From DT-110 sp030148525 (GTDB lineage Bacteria > Bacteroidota > Bacteroidia > Chitinophagales > Saprospiraceae), in contig OZ245751.1 of assembly GCA_965227445.1 (NCBI GenBank), positions 3,348,001 through 3,412,000 on the forward strand: a DNA stretch of 64,000 nt, written 5' to 3'. This document shows positions 15,816-24,226 of the stretch, piece by piece. The notes beneath the pieces are model-generated. The model made no database searches, was not told the DNA's origin, and saw only the letters and a list, made by a program, of their open reading frames with translations. The translations under genes and the position numbers were made by a program. Position 1 is the first letter of the stretch; each line of letters begins with the position of its first letter.

Positions 15816-17083
15816 TCCGTCAGCAAACGAAGGATTATCCAAAGGTATATCAATGGGCAACACAGGAAGGCCTGACCCATCCGGAAGACACGGCTGTCGT
15901 TTTTTACGACTTCGACATCCTGGATAATCGCCTGGACTATTTGGAACAACACTTTCCGGCAAACACCCTGCACGCGGTGGCCATTAAGAGCAATCCGCTG
16001 CGGGCCGTATTGACCCATATCGGTCAGCGTGGTTTTGGACTGGAATCAGCTTCCTGGGAAGAAACCGTGCTGGCACAGCGAGCACAGGTACCGGCGGAGC
16101 GCATTGTTTTTGACTCTCCGGTCAAGACCCAACGCGAAATTGATTGGTGTGCGACCCACCTTCCCGATCTGCACCTGAATGCCAATAGCCTGGCTGAGCT
16201 GAGTCGCCTTCCGGCAAAAAGCGATCTGCGGGTTGGCTTGCGGATAAACCCCCTAGTTGATCCGGGATCCCCTGACGAGTACAATGTCAGCACCGCCGTA
16301 TCCAAATTCGGAGTTCCCATTACTCATTGGTCGGATATCGTAGAAGCGGCGGTTCGTTACCCCTTCATACAAGGGTTACATTTGCACATCGGCTCGGAGA
16401 TGAGCAGACTCGACGCCCACGCCGGAGCGGTCCGCAAAGTCTTGGATTTGGCGAAAGCCATCCGGGAAGCCCGGGCAAAAAAAGGCATCGATGCTCCCAT
16501 TGCCTTTATTGATGTCGGTGGCGGCTTTCCTGCCCGCTATGCCGGGGGCCCCCAGCCCGACCTTAGTGAATATCTGCTCTTTTTGCGAAGGCAAGCTCCA
16601 GAACTCTTTACCGATTACCGAATCATTACTGAGTTTGGGCGCTTTGTCCAGGCACATACAGCATGGATGGTCAGCGATGTGGAATACGTCCTGCAACCGG
16701 GACCCGACCAACCCCATGTACCCATCATCCACTGCGGTGCGGATCTGTTGCTGCGGGAAATATATCAGCCCAACGGCCCGGAACACCAATTAGCCGTACT
16801 TAAAGCCGACGGTCAGCTAAAGTCGGCCGACACCTGGCCCGTACATCTGGCAGGGCCACTGTGCTTCGCGGGTGATTATCTGACCCGTGGCACGGAGTTA
16901 CCCCGCCTGGAGACTGGTGATAAGGTGGTCGTGGCGGATATTGGCGCCAACTCGTTCAGTATGTGGTCGCGGCACTGCAGCCGGGTCTTTCCCAAGGTAA
17001 TCGGTTACAGCCAACGGCAAGGCTGGATCCGGGTGATCAAGGAACGGGAAGACGTGGAAGACGTAGTGCGCTTTTGGGGGTGA
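15806..17083 (+). CDS. Fold type III PLP enzyme, diaminopimelate/ornithine-decarboxylase-like, 425 aa
   Basis: The alanine-racemase-type TIM barrel is visible: HAVAIKSNPLRAVL with Schiff-base Lys61, GLESASWEE, NPLVDPG, GLHLHIGSEM, FIDVGGGFPARY (phosphate loop) and ITEFGRFVQAH, where the family usually has EPGR. The C-terminal beta domain has AGPLCFAGDYL in place of CESGD and VADIGANSFSMWS in place of GAY. These changes at the substrate-facing Cys region and dimer interface suggest a substrate other than meso-DAP. The ATG lies within the end of the preceding PLP gene. A degenerate 7-bp repeat array starts right after the stop. Confidence 0.8.
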   Translation: MELIRQQTKDYPKVYQWATQEGLTHPEDTAVVFYDFDILDNRLDYLEQHFPANTLHAVAIKSNPLRAVLTHIGQRGFGLESASWEETVLAQRAQVPAERIVFDSPVKTQREIDWCATHLPDLHLNANSLAELSRLPAKSDLRVGLRINPLVDPGSPDEYNVSTAVSKFGVPITHWSDIVEAAVRYPFIQGLHLHIGSEMSRLDAHAGAVRKVLDLAKAIREARAKKGIDAPIAFIDVGGGFPARYAGGPQPDLSEYLLFLRRQAPELFTDYRIITEFGRFVQAHTAWMVSDVEYVLQPGPDQPHVPIIHCGADLLLREIYQPNGPEHQLAVLKADGQLKSADTWPVHLAGPLCFAGDYLTRGTELPRLETGDKVVVADIGANSFSMWSRHCSRVFPKVIGYSQRQGWIRVIKEREDVEDVVRFWG

Positions 17084-17143
17084 GACGGTTGACGGCTGAC
17101 GATTGACGGCTGACGGCTTACGATTGACGGCTGACGGCTGACA
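17084..17143. repeat. Degenerate 7-bp repeat array (GACGGCT family)
   Basis: Units GACGGTT, GACGGCT, GACGATT, GACGGCT, GACGGCT, TACGATT and so on follow each other for about 60 bp directly after the stop codon of the decarboxylase-like gene. The unit is the same as in the 9141-9256 array, but diverged. No conserved core follows it here. Confidence 0.8.
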
Positions 17144-17185
17144 GGTTGAACGGTGCCGATGTATGTCTACTTTGGGTTTTTAGGG

Positions 17186-18709
17186 TTAGGGGGAGTTGGG
17201 GAATCTGGCGGTTATCTTTTGCCAATAACTCCTGGCGGTTTGATTGATATCACCGGATACTCGCCACGCCAGAACCAAACCTACGTAAAGCAGTACCATG
17301 CCAAGAGACCTTATAGCTGCATCAACCACGGCCATCTCCGATATTCTCGGTATTACCAACGCAATAACTAAAACAAGGGCGGCAATACTAAGCACTTTGA
17401 ACATGGGCAGGGAAAAAGGATGGATTCGGTAGCTGCGGTAAACGAACCACTGGTTCATGAGGTTGGTGAGGAGAACCGTAATTGCCGTAGCGAGGGCCGC
17501 TCCGGCGATACCATAGGATTGTATAAAGAAGTAGTTGGTAATAACCGTCAAAGCACCCGTTGCCAACTTGAAGTATAGCTCAAATCGATACAGTGGAGAG
17601 TACACCAGGATAAGGCCATTATAGCCATTCAGTACATGCATTACCTGCGCTGCTCCTAAAAAAATAGCTACCGGCCGACCAATGGCATAGGCTTCATCGT
17701 AAAATAGCACGGCGTTATCCAGGTTTGCCACTATTCCGATGTACATAAGCATGGCAGCTGTCAGATTCAGCAAGGCCATTCTTTTGTACAAAGCCTCGAT
17801 TTTCCCCATTTCACCTTTCTCCCAATATTCGGCAATAAGGGGACTGGCGATCCGGCCCATGCCCTTGTGGGTCATAGTGATCGTGGTGCACAATAATTGA
17901 AACACGTTGTAGATACCCGTATTCGCCAGGTTTAAAAACTTGGTGATCATCACAGTGTCGATACTCGTAGTCAGGCGCTCCCCGATTTGAGAAAAGGTAG
18001 CATACACCCCGAAATTGGTCCAGGCTTTCATATCGTTTTGTTGAAACAAACGCTTCGACAAATACCAATGAAATTCACCGATAAGTATTAGAAAACCCGC
18101 CAAACCCAACACAATAGGCAATGGTTTGAAGGCATACAGCGTCACGAACTCCTGCTGGTCAATAATATGCCAGAAATATCCCAGGAGTAAAGCAGTAGTT
18201 ACGAGTCGTCCAAATACTTCACTCAGAAAAGCTGGCACCCGGGGGCGTTGCAATGCAGTAGTGTAAGAGGTAAGAAGGATCACCAGGTTATTAAAAAACA
18301 CCCAGATAAGCATGCCCCAGAAATGATCCCGGATCAATTGATTACTAAGATCATTTTCGGATGCTCCATTTTGCGTAAAGAAACTGATGAGCGTGTCAGA
18401 AAAAAGGGCCATCAGCAGAATAAGTAAGAAACTGCTCACCATGCCCGTTAACAAAATAAACAAGAAATAGCCCTGATGTTTTTCCTGCTTATTTCGCACC
18501 GAAGGAAAAAACCGGATTGTCAACACGGGTAAACCAAGCAGACTGACAATGCCCAATAAGTTGCTCATTTTGGCCAGAAACTGCGCAAATCCAAGGATTT
18601 CCGGAGGCAGGATCTTGGGGAAAAGAATCCCAGTATTCAGGAACCCTAATACCATTCCCATATACAGGAATAAGCTGCTTCCCAGTCCTTGTCGTTTAAT
18701 CTTGCCCAT
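17186..18709 (-). CDS. Polysaccharide flippase (Wzx/MOP superfamily), 507 aa
   Basis: About 12-14 hydrophobic helices span the whole length, the pattern of the MATE/MOP exporters that flip lipid-linked oligosaccharides across the inner membrane. Typical features are the N-terminal GSSLFLYMGMVLGFLNTG, FFPSVRNKQEKHQGYF after the second helix and YRIHPFSLPMFKV near the C-terminus. It is convergent with the PLP pair and divergent from the DegT operon, so it is probably transcribed alone. A specific substrate cannot be read from the sequence. Confidence 0.88.
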   Translation of the reverse strand: MGKIKRQGLGSSLFLYMGMVLGFLNTGILFPKILPPEILGFAQFLAKMSNLLGIVSLLGLPVLTIRFFPSVRNKQEKHQGYFLFILLTGMVSSFLLILLMALFSDTLISFFTQNGASENDLSNQLIRDHFWGMLIWVFFNNLVILLTSYTTALQRPRVPAFLSEVFGRLVTTALLLGYFWHIIDQQEFVTLYAFKPLPIVLGLAGFLILIGEFHWYLSKRLFQQNDMKAWTNFGVYATFSQIGERLTTSIDTVMITKFLNLANTGIYNVFQLLCTTITMTHKGMGRIASPLIAEYWEKGEMGKIEALYKRMALLNLTAAMLMYIGIVANLDNAVLFYDEAYAIGRPVAIFLGAAQVMHVLNGYNGLILVYSPLYRFELYFKLATGALTVITNYFFIQSYGIAGAALATAITVLLTNLMNQWFVYRSYRIHPFSLPMFKVLSIAALVLVIALVIPRISEMAVVDAAIRSLGMVLLYVGLVLAWRVSGDINQTARSYWQKITARFPNSP

Positions 18710-18864
18710 ATCCGGCGACTACTCTTATCAGTTTGTGGCACCTGCCTCCTGTGGTAGGTAAATCCCTTTTTTGTGGCTACAAAACAAGCTATTTTTTAGC
18801 ATATTTTCGCCCTATACATCTTCCTCACCACAATATCTCAGCTAGCGGATCAAACCAATTTTGG

Positions 18865-18872
18865 TACATTTG
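18865..18872 (+). promoter_or_regulatory. Possible -7 element for the DegT operon (TACATTTG)
   Basis: Exact TAnnTTTG match 40 bp before the ATG of the DegT gene. No TTG at the usual distance. Confidence 0.35.
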
Positions 18873-18912
18873 TCAAAATGATCCCTGCACCAAAATCAAC
18901 AATCCGCTGATT

Positions 18913-19995
18913 ATGATCCCCGTGACTAAGCCCTTCCTGCCGCCACGCGAGGCATATCGCGATCTCATAGACGAGGTATTCGCCCGCAACTGGCTCACCA
19001 ATAACGGCCCACTCGCCAATAAGTTGGAGTTGGAGCTCAAGAAAACGCTGGATCTGAAGCATTTGCTATTCGTCGGAAACGGCACCATTGCCCTGCAAAT
19101 TGCCATTAAAGCACTGGGATTGCGTGGCGAAGTCATTACAACCCCATTCTCCTACGTGGCTACTACCAGTAGCCTGGTTTGGGAGCAGTGTACGCCTGTT
19201 TTTGCCGATATCGATCCTGACACCCTTAATATTGACCCCACCGATATTGAAGCCCGGATTACTCCCGAAACTTCCGGAATCTTAGCCACCCATGTGTACG
19301 GTAATCCATGTGATGTCGATGCATTGGATGTCATCGCCAGGAAATACAACCTAAAGATAATCTACGATGCCGCTCACGCCTTCGGGGTAACGTATAAAGG
19401 ACGCTCCCTCTTTGAATACGGTGATGTCTCAACCACCAGCTTTCACGCAACCAAACTATTTCACACCATCGAAGGAGGCGCCGTGGTAACTAAAGACCCC
19501 AACCTACTGAAAAAGATGGCCTTTATGCGCAATTTTGGGCACGACGGTCCGGAGCAATTCGCCGAATTGGGGATCAATGGTAAAAACTCAGAATTCCATG
19601 CGGCCATGGGATTGTGCAATCTCCCGTATGTACCGGAAATTATCGGCCGCAGAAAAAACCTGAGTCAGTATTACGATAACGCCCTGCAGAATCTTCGTGT
19701 CACCCGTCCGGAATGCCGCGATGCGGAGGCCTGTAATTACGCCTACTACCCAATTATTTTTGAGTCCGAAGAGGACCTCTTAGAAGCTATGTCATTACTA
19801 AATCAAAAAGAGATCTTCCCACGGAGGTACTTCTACCCTACTCTCTCGGAGTTGCCCTATGTAGAAAAGAAAAACGAAGTATTGCAGGCTGATAAATTGG
19901 CAAAGCGGGTTCTTTGCCTGCCATTGTATCACGAATTAACCGAAGCAGAAATCGATATGATTGCCCGATTGCTACTAAGGAGTCAAAATTATTAA
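18913..19995 (+). CDS. DegT/DnrJ/EryC1/StrS aminotransferase, 360 aa
   Basis: PLP enzyme that aminates 3- or 4-keto nucleotide sugars to make amino sugars of surface glycans. Motifs: VTKPFLPPREAY at the start, GNGTIALQIAIKAL, TTPFSYVATTSSLVW, FADIDPDTLNIDP, DAAHAFGVTYKGR, and SFHATKLFHTIEGGAVV with the Schiff-base Lys181. The C-terminal part has FPRRYFYPTLSELPY. An upstream in-frame ATG adds 60 unrelated residues; the ATG at 18913 gives the normal family N-terminus. It is first in an operon with a sulfotransferase (10 bp gap), a GT56-like transferase and a methyltransferase. The product could be a Fuc4N-type sugar used by the GT56-like enzyme (inference). Confidence 0.92.
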   Translation: MIPVTKPFLPPREAYRDLIDEVFARNWLTNNGPLANKLELELKKTLDLKHLLFVGNGTIALQIAIKALGLRGEVITTPFSYVATTSSLVWEQCTPVFADIDPDTLNIDPTDIEARITPETSGILATHVYGNPCDVDALDVIARKYNLKIIYDAAHAFGVTYKGRSLFEYGDVSTTSFHATKLFHTIEGGAVVTKDPNLLKKMAFMRNFGHDGPEQFAELGINGKNSEFHAAMGLCNLPYVPEIIGRRKNLSQYYDNALQNLRVTRPECRDAEACNYAYYPIIFESEEDLLEAMSLLNQKEIFPRRYFYPTLSELPYVEKKNEVLQADKLAKRVLCLPLYHELTEAEIDMIARLLLRSQNY

Positions 19996-20005
19996 GCGAA
20001 CACTT

Positions 20006-20887
20006 ATGGATTACCCTCCTTTGTTCATTATCGGAAACCCTCGCTCAGGAACTACCTTGCTCAGGTTGATCATTAACGCGCACACTCAATTTGTTGTGCC
20101 GCCTGAATGTGGATTTATTCAATGGCTATTTTCCCCGTATAAAGGTTGGACCGCCACCTGGTGTCAAGACACTGGTAAGGTGAACCAATTCCTCGTCGAC
20201 CTCGCTAATTGCCGAAAAATAGAAACCTGGCATTTGGATATGGATGAGTTAAAAAAACGCATCCAGGTGACTGAACCCGCATCATATGCCGAGCTTTGTA
20301 ACACCGTGCTTGCTCAATATAAGGCACAAGAGAATCCCGAAGCCGTTCGGTGGGGAGATAAAAACAACTATTATATTCAACACACGGACACCCTCCAGAA
20401 TATTTTTCCCCATGCTCGTTTTTTGTGCATTGTCCGGGATGGCCGGGATGTAGCCTGTTCCTATCAGGAACTAATCAACCGCGTCAATAAATCCTCCACC
20501 TATTACCCAAACCTGCCTTCCGATATTTCCGAAATTGCCCGGGAGTGGGTGGATAATAACCGGGTTGTTAAAAAATTGATCTCCTCCGAAAAGGCATCTT
20601 GGGTGCGCTACGAGGATCTGGTACATAAGCCAGGGGAGGTTATCCGGGATATATGTGCCTTTTTAGCAGTACCTTTTGAATCCCGAATGCTGGATTTCCA
20701 TACCGAAAAATCAGCTGGTGAACCTAAAGAGATGCTCGCCTGGAAAGAAAAAACACAGTCGGCTATTACTGCCAGTCAGACTCAGCGATATAAAAAAGAC
20801 CTTTCGGAAAAAGAGGTATTCGCTTTCGAAGAACAAGCAGCTGCTTTCCTTGATTTTTTCGGATACCCAATACATTCCAATCTATAA
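20006..20887 (+). CDS. PAPS-dependent sulfotransferase family protein, 293 aa
   Basis: Transfers sulfate from PAPS to a hydroxyl or amine, here probably of a glycan. The 5'-phosphosulfate loop is IIGNPRSGTTLLRL (residues 8-21), and the 3'-phosphate motif is CIVRDGRDVACSYQEL (about 142-157). WVRYEDLVHKPGEVI follows, as in bacterial sulfotransferases. No signal peptide; cytoplasmic. It sits 10 bp after the DegT gene and 3 bp before the GT56-like gene, so it is tightly co-expressed with glycan-building enzymes. PAPS synthesis genes are not in the window. Confidence 0.88.
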   Translation: MDYPPLFIIGNPRSGTTLLRLIINAHTQFVVPPECGFIQWLFSPYKGWTATWCQDTGKVNQFLVDLANCRKIETWHLDMDELKKRIQVTEPASYAELCNTVLAQYKAQENPEAVRWGDKNNYYIQHTDTLQNIFPHARFLCIVRDGRDVACSYQELINRVNKSSTYYPNLPSDISEIAREWVDNNRVVKKLISSEKASWVRYEDLVHKPGEVIRDICAFLAVPFESRMLDFHTEKSAGEPKEMLAWKEKTQSAITASQTQRYKKDLSEKEVFAFEEQAAAFLDFFGYPIHSNL

Positions 20888-20890
20888 TTT

Positions 20891-22066
20891 ATGGCTTCCA
20901 ACTATGTGCATATTTTACCAGATGCCCGCTTCGCTGACGATTTCATTTCGACTCTGACAACTCTTTTCGGAGAGCAATCTCATCACCAATTCTACAGCAA
21001 GTCTGCCGGACCTTTGCAAAAAGTGACCTACAACGCCCACCGGCTTTCTCATCTACCTGCGGATGACCGCGAGCTACAAAAGTGGATGGAATCCCTATCA
21101 ACAGATACCGAACTAGTAGTCCATTACCTGGATGCCCGGACCAGCCGCTGCCTGTTGAACAGTTCGCTCAAAGCCCGCCTGGGCTGGGTTTTCTGGGGTG
21201 CTGATTTCTACTCGTCCTGCAGCGACCAAGATTATATTTTACCCGCCACCAGGGCCATATTCCCCTTACCCATTGGTCAGCGTATTTCTGCTTTCGCAAA
21301 AAATCCGGTGTTACGCGGATTAGACAAATGGTATTATCGGTCGGTAAAATTAGGTCAGCGACACAAACTGCTGCAGGGCGTTTTACACAAACTGACACAT
21401 ATATACCACTACAATTCCTTTGAAATTGACCTGATCAAAAAGGAGTTTAAGACCTCGGCTATCCAGGTACCTTTTATGTATCCGCGCTTTTTTACCGTTT
21501 CAACCTTTGATCAGGAAAAGATACGCAACCAGGATGTAGAACATGCCGGTGATTCCATCAACGTCATGCTGGGTAATTCAGCATCTCCTTATCTGAATCA
21601 TTTGGATGGCCTGAAGATCTTACCAACAACCTCCAACCTGAATGTAACCCTGCCTCTGTCCTATGGTAATCCGGCCTACAATCAGTTATTACAGGAAAGA
21701 CTAGAGGGAATGGACAGTCCTGCACTCACTATCCTCAACAAATATCTTGCCGCGGAGGAATATTACAAACTGCTTTCCCGTATGCACCTGTACATTTCCC
21801 CGAGCATCCGATCCATCGGCATGGGAAATATTACAACTATGTTAGCACTTGGAAAATCAGTGGTTTTATTTCCCAATAACCCGGGTAGTGCCTACCTTAA
21901 ACAATGTGGTTTTCACGTTGAAGACTTACACAATGATCTGTCCGTTTCCTCTTTTGATCATTTTGCAAATCAGGTGCCCCAAAAAGCGAATCAGAAACTG
22001 GCGCAAAAACTCTTTTCAAAAGAGGCAATTGAACGCAACTATACATCCATTTTTGCTTCCTATTAA
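20891..22066 (+). CDS. GT56-like glycosyltransferase (WecF/Fuc4NAc-transferase family), 391 aa
   Basis: Similar to TDP-Fuc4NAc:lipid II transferases. Matching features in order: YVHILPDARFADDFI at the N-terminus, GWVFWGADFYSS (family WGxDLY), MLGNSASPYLNHLDGLKIL (family GNSxDxxNxHxxxL), LPLSYGNPAYNQLLQERL, EYYKLLSRMHLYI, and RSIGMGNITTMLALGKSVVLF. The last segment replaces the usual RQQGIGTL. The donor is inferred only from the family. It is probably peripheral at the inner membrane, acting on a polyprenyl-linked acceptor. It is third in the DegT operon. Confidence 0.78.
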   Translation: MASNYVHILPDARFADDFISTLTTLFGEQSHHQFYSKSAGPLQKVTYNAHRLSHLPADDRELQKWMESLSTDTELVVHYLDARTSRCLLNSSLKARLGWVFWGADFYSSCSDQDYILPATRAIFPLPIGQRISAFAKNPVLRGLDKWYYRSVKLGQRHKLLQGVLHKLTHIYHYNSFEIDLIKKEFKTSAIQVPFMYPRFFTVSTFDQEKIRNQDVEHAGDSINVMLGNSASPYLNHLDGLKILPTTSNLNVTLPLSYGNPAYNQLLQERLEGMDSPALTILNKYLAAEEYYKLLSRMHLYISPSIRSIGMGNITTMLALGKSVVLFPNNPGSAYLKQCGFHVEDLHNDLSVSSFDHFANQVPQKANQKLAQKLFSKEAIERNYTSIFASY

Positions 22067-22082
22067 CTCAAACTATTCCTCC

Positions 22083-22673
22083 ATGCTACAAAAGCTGCTT
22101 AAGATCTTTCGAAAAAGTAACACTAAGGACCGTTCCTTTCTTTTAGACTATTTGCCCGAACAATCAGTGGGTGCGGAAATCGGCGTTTGGAAAGGAGGGT
22201 TCACCAAACAGATTCTGGATGCGGTAAACCCCAAAAAACTATTCCTCATCGATCCCTACGCCTACCAGCCATCCTATACCCGTGCCTGGTATGGTAAACC
22301 CGAATTGGATCAGGAGAAAATGGATGCCATTTTTGAAGAAACTAAAACCGATCTGAAAGCCTTGAGTGGCAATGTAGAGCTTCATTTCTTACGAGAAGAC
22401 TCTACCGAAGCTCACCAAAAAATCGAAGAGGGTGCACTGGATTGGGTTTATATCGATGGCAATCACACCTACGAATTTGTCAAAAAGGACCTCCACAACT
22501 TCTACCCTAAAGTAAAAGTTGGTGGGTATATCACAGGGGATGATTACGATCTGCAAGGATGGTGGGATAATGGCGTAAAAAAAGCAGTAGACGAATTCAT
22601 TCAGGAACATACAGCTCAGATCGAGGTCCTCGAATTAAAAGAAGAACAATTTGTAATCCAGCGTACAAGCTAG
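22083..22673 (+). CDS. SAM-dependent methyltransferase (Methyltransf_24-like), 196 aa
   Basis: Motif I is SVGAEIGVWKGGFTKQIL, strand 2 ends in LFLIDPYAY, and LDWVYIDGNHTYEFVKKDL is the characteristic segment of the family. GGYITGDDYDLQGWWDNGVKKAVDEF follows. Members are often found in glycan clusters as sugar or peptide methylases; substrate not known. I chose the ATG at 22083, just after the GT56-like stop, because the longer upstream frame overlaps that gene and reads as nonsense. It is the last gene of the four-gene operon. Confidence 0.85.
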   Translation: MLQKLLKIFRKSNTKDRSFLLDYLPEQSVGAEIGVWKGGFTKQILDAVNPKKLFLIDPYAYQPSYTRAWYGKPELDQEKMDAIFEETKTDLKALSGNVELHFLREDSTEAHQKIEEGALDWVYIDGNHTYEFVKKDLHNFYPKVKVGGYITGDDYDLQGWWDNGVKKAVDEFIQEHTAQIEVLELKEEQFVIQRTS

Positions 22674-22741
22674 TTCGTTGCGTTTTCTCAATACATTGTC
22701 GATATTATTCGTTCTTACTATACCTATACCCAGTTAACACC

Positions 22742-24130
22742 ATGCGCTTTTTTACGCTATTTCTGTTTGTATTGATTTTTGTCCATTTCACCTATGGGCA
22801 GCCCCCCATCCTGATCAACTTCGAGGAAATTCCAAATGATAATCCTTCCGAAGGGCTCATTCTGGATGGACAATTCCTGGATGAATTTGGCATTTCGTTC
22901 TCCATCGAAGGCGGGGGCAATCCCGTCTTGGCAGAAATCGGGAGTCCCGCAACGGCTTTTGAAAGTAGCTTCGGGGATGACACTCCGGCTCCTGATCAGG
23001 AGATTGGCCGGTTCTTTCTTACAGATGATGGTAATCTCTCCGGATTAGAATCTCCTCCCCTCCTGATTACCGCCGATTCCCCTCTTCAATTTATCGGTGG
23101 AGTCATTCTCGATATTGATTTCGGAGAGGTATTCACCCTCGAAGCTTTCGATGGTGACGGAAACTTGCTGCAAACGATTGTCCTGGATGCCAATAACCCC
23201 GATGCAGGAGATGGTATTGCCACCCCCTGGCGATTCGAAGTCAATAATTGTGCGGGCATCCGGTCTGTTCGTATCGACGGCGAGCGCGAGCGGGAAGGTG
23301 TTTTCGGTTTAGGGGTTGATAATATTGAATTTCAGTATCTGGAAAGTAGTCCCGGTGAGCAAATTGCCGTTTCAACTAGAAATGCTACCTGTGACCTGGA
23401 AAACGGAACAATACAGTTGCAAAACAATGGGCCCCAAATGGTAAATTACTCCCTCGATGGTATCGATTACCTGGCGGTTGATAGCTTCCCAAATTTATCA
23501 GAGGGTTCTTATTCTGTTTTCTTGCGTAGTGAAATAGGGTGCCTCGATACCCTATCGGTAATGGTTATTGAAACAACCGTCATTGATGACTGCGGAGTCT
23601 GCCTGGAACCCGAAGATCCGGCCTTCAATCAATCATGCGCCGACTGTACCGGAACTCCAAATGGTACGTTTGAAATTGATGCCTGTGGAGATTGCCTGGA
23701 TCCTTTGGATCCTTTGTTTAACCAAGCTTGCGCCGATTGTGCAGGCACCCCAAATGGATCAGCGGTCATCGACCTATGCGGGGAATGCCTCACTCCCGAC
23801 GACCCACTGTATAATCAAACATGTGCCAGTGAGAATGAACTGTACATCCCCAACGCTTTTTCACCGAACGACGACGGTCGAAATGACCTGTTTAAGATCT
23901 TCCCGAACGAAGCCACTTCCGCGAACATTGATCGACTGCTGGTCTTTTCGCGCTGGGGAGAATTAGTCTACGAACAATATAATATTGATGCCTCTGCCAC
24001 TGAGGGTTGGTGGGATGGCACCTTCAACGGAGAAGCTCTGCCTCCCGATGTATTCACCTATTTCGCAGAGGCTACTTTTGCCAATGGAGAAGTCAAACGA
24101 TACGAAGGTGATGTCACACTCGTTCGATAG
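22742..24130 (+). CDS. T9SS type B secreted protein with Cys-rich repeats, 462 aa
   Basis: Signal peptide (residues 1-19, ending TYGQ). The first 200 residues are beta-rich, with ILDIDFGEVFTLEAFDGDGN and the GLGVDNIEF motif common in secreted Bacteroidota proteins. Residues about 280-378 hold two and a half copies of a Cys repeat of about 42 residues (pattern D-CG-CL-P-DP-FNQ-CADC-GTPNG). The C-terminus from ELYIPNAFSPNDDGRND to RYEGDVTLVR is the gliding-motility-associated/T9SS type B sorting domain. The protein is exported through T9SS to the surface. It lies 68 bp after the methyltransferase. Function is unknown, adhesion being one guess. Confidence 0.88.
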   Translation: MRFFTLFLFVLIFVHFTYGQPPILINFEEIPNDNPSEGLILDGQFLDEFGISFSIEGGGNPVLAEIGSPATAFESSFGDDTPAPDQEIGRFFLTDDGNLSGLESPPLLITADSPLQFIGGVILDIDFGEVFTLEAFDGDGNLLQTIVLDANNPDAGDGIATPWRFEVNNCAGIRSVRIDGEREREGVFGLGVDNIEFQYLESSPGEQIAVSTRNATCDLENGTIQLQNNGPQMVNYSLDGIDYLAVDSFPNLSEGSYSVFLRSEIGCLDTLSVMVIETTVIDDCGVCLEPEDPAFNQSCADCTGTPNGTFEIDACGDCLDPLDPLFNQACADCAGTPNGSAVIDLCGECLTPDDPLYNQTCASENELYIPNAFSPNDDGRNDLFKIFPNEATSANIDRLLVFSRWGELVYEQYNIDASATEGWWDGTFNGEALPPDVFTYFAEATFANGEVKRYEGDVTLVR

Positions 24131-24226
24131 TTTTTTTAGACAACCTAATGGATATTTATCCATACCAAACGCCTGGATTTTAAAGTCCAGTACCCGTTCT
24201 TTACACCAACCAACCTCCTCCATAAC

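Noticed and set aside
18733..18912. 60-residue N-terminal extension of the DegT aminotransferase
   Set aside because: The family begins at MIPVTKPF; the extra sequence is A/T-rich and contains a promoter-like element.
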